DNA of 9,655 nucleotides from an uncultured Gemmatimonadota bacterium. GTDB lineage: Bacteria; Gemmatimonadota; Gemmatimonadetes; Longimicrobiales; Gaopeijiaceae. This document shows, one piece after another, positions 6,210 to 9,655 of the stretch (the stretch's first letter is position 1; each line of letters begins with the position of its first letter). The stretch is taken from NCBI GenBank assembly GCA_938030915.1, contig CALHIO010000058.1, positions 1 through 9,655 of the forward strand. The letters are read 5' to 3'. The position numbers were made by a program, and so were the translations under genes. A model generated the notes under the pieces. The model made no database searches. It was not told where the DNA came from and worked only from the letters and a program-made list of their open reading frames with translations.

Positions 6210-6988
6210 GCCGTCAGAGTGACCTGGATCGAATCCTCGAGGGCCTGCGTGCCGCAGCGGAGGCCGTGCAGCCGTTCACGTCGGGGGAAGTCGAGTTCCG
6301 GACCAAGGAGGAGCGGGATGATCCCGTGACCGCGGCGGACGAGGCGGCGGATGCCGTGCTCAAGGAGATCCTGCCGCAATCGGGTGAGGGCTGGCTCTCC
6401 GAAGAATCGGTCGACGACCATGTGCGCCTCTCCTGCCACAGGGTCTGGGTCGTGGACCCGATCGACGGGACGCGCGAGTTCATTCAGGGCATTCCGGAGT
6501 GGTGTATCTCGATCGGGCTTCTGGAGGGAGGTGCACCCGTCGCAGGCGGCATCTTCAACCCTGCCACGGACCAACTCATCGTCGGGTCCCTGGAGCAGGG
6601 CGTGACGCTCAACGGTGATCCTGCTCGCGTGACCGAGCCCGACATCGATGGCCGGCAACGGGTGTCCGTGCTCGCGAGCAGGTCGGAGATCCGGCGAGGG
6701 GAATGGGATCGCTTTCAGGAGGACCGCTTCGAGGTGAAGCCGTGTGGTTCGGTGGCGTACAAGCTCGGGCTCGTAGCTGCCGGGCTGGCCGACGCGACGT
6801 GGACGTTGGTCGGGAAGAGCGAATGGGACGTCGTCGGTGGCACGGCCCTGGTCCGCGCTGCGGGTGGAATGGTCTGCCTTCGAGATGGGTCGGAGCCTGC
6901 CTTCAATCAGGAGCAGCCCGTGTACCCGAACTACGTCGCTGCCGGGAAGTCCGTGGGGCGGGCAGCCGTCGGGGGGTGGCTCGGTTGA
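6206..6988 (+). CDS. inositol monophosphatase/CysQ-family phosphatase
   Basis: This 260-residue protein carries the magnesium-dependent phosphatase motifs of the IMPase superfamily: DPVTAADEAAD (39-49), SEES with E66/E67, the signature WVVDPIDGTREF (81-92) with metal ligands D84 and D87, and EWDVVGG (206-212) with D208. The family hydrolyses small phosphate monoesters: inositol phosphate, 3'(2')-phosphoadenosine phosphate (CysQ), histidinol phosphate or sugar phosphates. The RxKEERDDPVT and TREFI wording leans toward CysQ, but the substrate cannot be fixed. Its place between rmlD and rmlA suggests a sugar-phosphate role. The GTG start has GGAG (6196-6199) at 6 nt and overlaps the rmlD stop by 4 nt. 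The C-terminal residues run into a 15-bp repeat array. Confidence 0.9.
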   Translation: MSRQSDLDRILEGLRAAAEAVQPFTSGEVEFRTKEERDDPVTAADEAADAVLKEILPQSGEGWLSEESVDDHVRLSCHRVWVVDPIDGTREFIQGIPEWCISIGLLEGGAPVAGGIFNPATDQLIVGSLEQGVTLNGDPARVTEPDIDGRQRVSVLASRSEIRRGEWDRFQEDRFEVKPCGSVAYKLGLVAAGLADATWTLVGKSEWDVVGGTALVRAAGGMVCLRDGSEPAFNQEQPVYPNYVAAGKSVGRAAVGGWLG

Positions 6989-7061
6989 TGGGCGTCCCGT
7001 TGGTGGCAGTCCCCTGGGTGGAAGATCCCCTGGTGGCCGGTCGCTTGGTGGCAGGTCACCC
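6957..7061 (+). repeat. 15-bp-period degenerate minisatellite, about 7 units
   Basis: Seven consecutive 15-bp units begin at 6957, 6972, 6987, 7002, 7017, 7032 and 7047. The last four are clearest, near GGTGGCAGGTCSCTK; the first three are decayed. Read in the rmlA frame the units are GG-x-x-x pentads (GGSPL, GGRSP, GGRSL, GGRSP). The array covers the last 10 codons of the phosphatase gene and about 70 nt of the gap before rmlA. The period is a multiple of 3, so copy changes keep reading frames. It also carries most of a 40-codon frame (6988-7110, ATG start) that overlaps the phosphatase stop by 1 nt and the rmlA GTG by 3 nt. Confidence 0.7.
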
Positions 7062-7106
7062 TGCACGTCCGGCAGCGTCGCGCGGATCGTTCGGGGCGTC
7101 GACGAG

Positions 7107-7874
7107 GTGAAGGGGGTGGTGCTGGCGGGCGGCCTCGGAACGAGGCTGCTCCCGATGACGCGGGTCACGAACAAGCACCTGCTCCCGGTCTACGACCGAC
7201 CGATGATCTTCTACCCGCTCCAGCAGCTGGCTGCGGCGGGCATCGACGACATTCTCGTGGTGACGGGCGGTGATCACGCCGGTGACTTTCTCAAGCTCCT
7301 CAGGAACGGCCAGGACTTCGGGCTCGAGCACCTCCGGTATGCGTATCAGGAGGGCGAGGGTGGAATCGCCGCGGCGTTGGCGCTCGCCGAACACTTCGCG
7401 GCGGGTGAGCCGATCGTGGTGATCCTCGGGGACAACATCTTCCAGGATTCGCTCGGTGATGCGGTGGCTCAGTTCAGGGCAAACCCGCGCGGGGCCATGG
7501 TGCTCCTCAAGTCGGTGTCTGACCCGGAGCGCTTCGGTGTCGCCAGCGTCGACGGTGATCGGGTGGTGCGGATCGTGGAGAAGCCTGATCAGCCCGAGAC
7601 CGATCTGGCCGTGACAGGCTGCTACATGTACGACGCGCGGGTCTTCGACGTGATTCGAGGCCTGAGCCCCTCCGGGCGAGATGAGCTGGAGATCACGGAC
7701 GTGAACAACCAGTACATCGAGTGGGAGGAGTTGCGGCACGTGGAGCTGAAGGGATGGTGGACCGATGCCGGAACCGTGGCCTCGCTTCGCCGGGCCGCTG
7801 AGCTCGTCGCGGTCGATCCTGACAACCCGGTCCTGGCGGGACGGGGCGGTCTGGCGCTCGGAGGGGGTGACTGA
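7107..7874 (+). CDS. rmlA: glucose-1-phosphate thymidylyltransferase (short RmlA form)
   Basis: This 255-residue nucleotidyltransferase condenses glucose-1-phosphate with dTTP to dTDP-glucose, the first step to dTDP-deoxysugars. Motifs are AGGLGTRLLPMT (7-18), NKHLLPVYDRPMIFYPL (22-38) with K23, the QEGEGGIAAAL region (81-91), LGDNIF (108-113) with D110, VEKP (157-160) and WWTDAGT (217-223). It lacks the C-terminal extension of E. coli RmlA (about 290 aa) and resembles the short bacterial/archaeal form. The GTG start gives the family N-terminus MKGVVLAGG; no upstream in-frame start codon lies close, and no clear Shine-Dalgarno is present. It is 118 nt downstream of the phosphatase gene and 4 nt before rmlB. 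UDP- or other sugar specificity cannot be excluded. Confidence 0.92.
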   Translation: MKGVVLAGGLGTRLLPMTRVTNKHLLPVYDRPMIFYPLQQLAAAGIDDILVVTGGDHAGDFLKLLRNGQDFGLEHLRYAYQEGEGGIAAALALAEHFAAGEPIVVILGDNIFQDSLGDAVAQFRANPRGAMVLLKSVSDPERFGVASVDGDRVVRIVEKPDQPETDLAVTGCYMYDARVFDVIRGLSPSGRDELEITDVNNQYIEWEELRHVELKGWWTDAGTVASLRRAAELVAVDPDNPVLAGRGGLALGGGD

Positions 7875-7878
7875 GCCG

Positions 7879-8940
7879 ATGCGCATCCTCGTGACCGGTG
7901 GCGCCGGCTTTATCGGCTCAGCGCTAGTCCGGCATCTTCTGGTGGAGTTCCCGGATGCAGCGATCGTGACCCTCGATGCTCTCACGTACGCGGGTCACCT
8001 GGACAATCTGCAGGGGGTCCTGGACGACCCTCGCCACCACTTCGTCCAGGGCGACATCTGTGATGGCGCACTCGTTCGAGGCGCCATGGTGGACGTCGAT
8101 CTGGTGTTTCACCTCGCGGCCGAATCCCATGTCGATCGGTCGATCGAGGCGGATCAACCGTTCGTACGGACCAACGTCGTCGGCACCGCCACCCTGCTTG
8201 CGGCAGCGCTCGACGGGGGCGTCGGTCGCTTCGTCCACGTCTCGACCGATGAAGTGTACGGTGAGCTACCGTGGTGGGATCCGGAACGGGAGCCGGACGC
8301 TGTAGGGGCGGACGGGTCGGACGCGGACGGGGCAGCCGGGACAGAAGCCGCGGGACATCATGCGGCTGCCGGGATGAAGTTCACCGAGGAGACCCCGCTG
8401 GCGCCCCGCTCACCCTACGCCGCGACCAAAGCTGCCTCGGACCATCTCGTGCACTCGTACCACGTCACCCATGGGCTCGACACCGTCATCACCCGCAGCT
8501 CGAACAACTACGGGCCGCGTCAGTACCCGGAGAAGCTCATCCCGCTGATGATCCGTACAGCGCTTCGGGGCGAGTCACTCCCCGTATACGGAGATGGCCT
8601 GCACGTCCGTGACTGGGTTCACGTCGATGACCACTGCAGAGGGTTGATCGCCGCCGCGCGCGATGGGCGAGCCGGCCGCGTCTACAACTTCGGGGGTGGG
8701 GCCGAACACACGAATCTGCACGTCGTGCGTGCGATTCTTCAGGCGTTGGGCGCGCCGGAAACGCTCATTGGATTCGTGAAGGATCGGCCGGGGCACGACC
8801 GGCGATACGCCATCGACTTCTCGCGAGCGAAGGAGGAGCTGGGGTGGACCCCCGAGGTCGCGTTTCAGGACGGGCTGGCCGAGACCGTGCAGTGGTACCA
8901 GAACAGTCTCGACTGGATCGAGGCCGTCATGAAGTCGTAA
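7879..8940 (+). CDS. rmlB: dTDP-glucose 4,6-dehydratase
   Basis: This 353-residue extended short-chain dehydrogenase turns dTDP-glucose into dTDP-4-keto-6-deoxyglucose using bound NAD+. It shows GGAGFIGS (7-14), HLAAESHVDRSI (78-89), the catalytic STDEVYG (122-128) with T123, D124 and E125, the Y180-x3-K184 pair, NNYGPRQYPEKLIPL (209-223) and DWVHVDDHC (245-253). Between STDEVYG and FTEETPLAPRSPY lies a low-complexity Asp/Gly/Ala-rich stretch (about 131-165) longer than in typical RmlB; the catalytic residues around it are intact. The ATG follows GGGGGTGA (7863-7870) by 8 nt and lies 4 nt after the rmlA stop, so rmlA and rmlB are coupled. Confidence 0.95.
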   Translation: MRILVTGGAGFIGSALVRHLLVEFPDAAIVTLDALTYAGHLDNLQGVLDDPRHHFVQGDICDGALVRGAMVDVDLVFHLAAESHVDRSIEADQPFVRTNVVGTATLLAAALDGGVGRFVHVSTDEVYGELPWWDPEREPDAVGADGSDADGAAGTEAAGHHAAAGMKFTEETPLAPRSPYAATKAASDHLVHSYHVTHGLDTVITRSSNNYGPRQYPEKLIPLMIRTALRGESLPVYGDGLHVRDWVHVDDHCRGLIAAARDGRAGRVYNFGGGAEHTNLHVVRAILQALGAPETLIGFVKDRPGHDRRYAIDFSRAKEELGWTPEVAFQDGLAETVQWYQNSLDWIEAVMKS

Positions 8941-9025
8941 TGGCGGTTTTGGTCGCCGGCACCCCCGTCCCAGCATGTAATTCATTATCGTTCGGCGCTT
9001 TCAGAACAACGTGGATCAGGTAGAC
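8941..9025 (+). promoter_or_regulatory. AT-richer intergenic gap, possible promoter for the dehydrogenase gene
   Basis: This 85-nt gap contains TGTAATTCATTATCG (8976-8990), far richer in A/T than the flanking genes. A TTGGTC (8949-8954) could be a -35 box, but its distance to TGTAAT (21 bp) is too long for a good sigma-70 site. GGCG (8942-8945) and CGCC (8954-8957) form only a weak 4-bp hairpin without a following T-run, so a terminator is not supported. Confidence 0.25.
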
Positions 9026-9655
9026 ATGACCGACCAGACAGCTTCCACCACGCTCGGCGTCATCGGCCTCGGGTACGTCGGGCTTCCGCTCGCCGTCGAG
9101 GCGGGTCAGGCCGGCATCAACGTGATCGGCTTCGACGTGAACGAGACGGTGGCCGATCTCGTGAACGCCGGAGACTCGCACATCCAGGACGTGCCGGCAG
9201 AGCGCGTCGCCACGCTCCGTGACGCAGGCCTGCTGGAGGCCACGACCGACATGGCGCGCCTCTCGGAGTGCGACGTCATTTCGATCTGCGTGCCAACCCC
9301 GCTGTCGAAGACACGTGATCCTGATGTGTCGTACATCCTCGCTGCGTCAGAGTCCGTCGCGGCCGGTCTGCGCACGGGTCAGCTCGTCGTGCTCGAGTCG
9401 ACCACGTACCCCGGAACGACCCGAGAAGTCATGCTGCCGGCGCTGGAGGAAACCGGGCTGAACGTCGGAGAGGACTTCCATCTGTGCTTTTCGCCGGAGC
9501 GTGTCGACCCCGGTAATGCGACGTGGCATACGAAGAACACGCCCAAGGTCATCGGTGGGATCACGGCGGAGTGCACGGCGGCGGGTGTCGCGTTTTATGA
9601 GCGGTTCATCGACACGGTGGTTCCTGTCTCGTCGACCGAGGCGGCGGAGATGACC
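9026..9655 (+). CDS. UDP-sugar 6-dehydrogenase, WbpA/WbpO/TviB-like (3' end outside window)
   Basis: The first 210 codons of a nucleotide-sugar dehydrogenase are present and open to the window edge; the family is usually about 420-440 residues, so roughly half is missing. The NAD-binding motif GLGYVG (14-19) and the strand-end D37 are clear, followed by CVPTPLSKTRDPD (88-100), LESTTYPGTTREV (123-135), FSPERVDPGN (155-164) and KNTPKVIGG (170-178). This wording favours UDP-GlcNAc/UDP-ManNAc-type dehydrogenases over plain UDP-glucose dehydrogenase, giving a UDP-hexuronic acid for surface glycans. The catalytic cysteine region lies beyond the edge. The ATG has only AGGT (9018-9021) nearby. It starts 85 nt after rmlB across an AT-richer gap. 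Confidence 0.9.
   Translation, partial: MTDQTASTTLGVIGLGYVGLPLAVEAGQAGINVIGFDVNETVADLVNAGDSHIQDVPAERVATLRDAGLLEATTDMARLSECDVISICVPTPLSKTRDPDVSYILAASESVAAGLRTGQLVVLESTTYPGTTREVMLPALEETGLNVGEDFHLCFSPERVDPGNATWHTKNTPKVIGGITAECTAAGVAFYERFIDTVVPVSSTEAAEMT

Noticed and set aside
6837..7106. N-terminal extension of RmlA in the same open frame, including GG-x-x-x pentads
   Set aside because: RmlA families begin at MKGVVLAGG. The extension overlaps the phosphatase gene and arises from the minisatellite, with no suitable start codon nearby.
6988..7110. 40-codon frame listed as a gene
   Set aside because: The frame boundaries are striking, but the product is a translation of repeat DNA with no family resemblance. 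I report it as a finding and not as a gene.
8941..8960. Possible terminator after rmlB
   Set aside because: The stem is only 4 bp with an 8-nt loop, and no T-run follows.

Overview
This is a GC-rich bacterial window in which every convincing gene lies on the + strand. It has two parts, divided by a strong intrinsic terminator at about 4086-4122. The organism is probably a member of Gemmatimonadota or a similar deep-branching high-GC Gram-negative lineage. That is an impression from the wording of the RpoA, S4 and S13 proteins, the frequent GTG starts (7 of 14 genes) and the zinc-binding forms of L36, S4 and L28. It has not been tested by any search.

Part 1 (1-4122) is the distal end of the S10-spc-alpha ribosomal superoperon. 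A near-consensus sigma-70 promoter (10-38) precedes rpmJ (L36), followed by rpsM (S13), rpsK (S11), rpsD (S4), rpoA (RNA polymerase alpha) and rplQ (L17). After rplQ come two genes not standard for this operon: an unrecognised single-pass membrane protein with a possible OB-like domain, and rpmB (L28). The terminator closes the unit. Most core genes carry a visible Shine-Dalgarno, strongest at rpoA and rplQ.

Part 2 (4164-9655) is the start of a surface-polysaccharide or nucleotide-sugar cluster: a divergent GT-B glycosyltransferase-like protein, rmlD, an inositol-monophosphatase/CysQ-family phosphatase, a short-form rmlA, rmlB with an unusual acidic insert, and the 5' part of a WbpA-like UDP-sugar 6-dehydrogenase that runs off the right edge. 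RmlA and RmlB would make dTDP-4-keto-6-deoxyglucose from glucose-1-phosphate, and RmlD would complete dTDP-L-rhamnose. The epimerase RmlC is not in the window. The dehydrogenase would supply a UDP-hexuronic acid. Together these suggest O-antigen, capsule or exopolysaccharide precursors.

The less ordinary points are the membrane protein inside the ribosomal operon, the glycosyltransferase that lacks the usual EX7E glutamates, a 15-bp-period minisatellite between the phosphatase gene and rmlA that also holds a 40-codon frame exactly linking the two genes, and the low-complexity insert in RmlB. I found no mobile element, CRISPR array, tRNA or rRNA, and no clear sign of a wholly new system.
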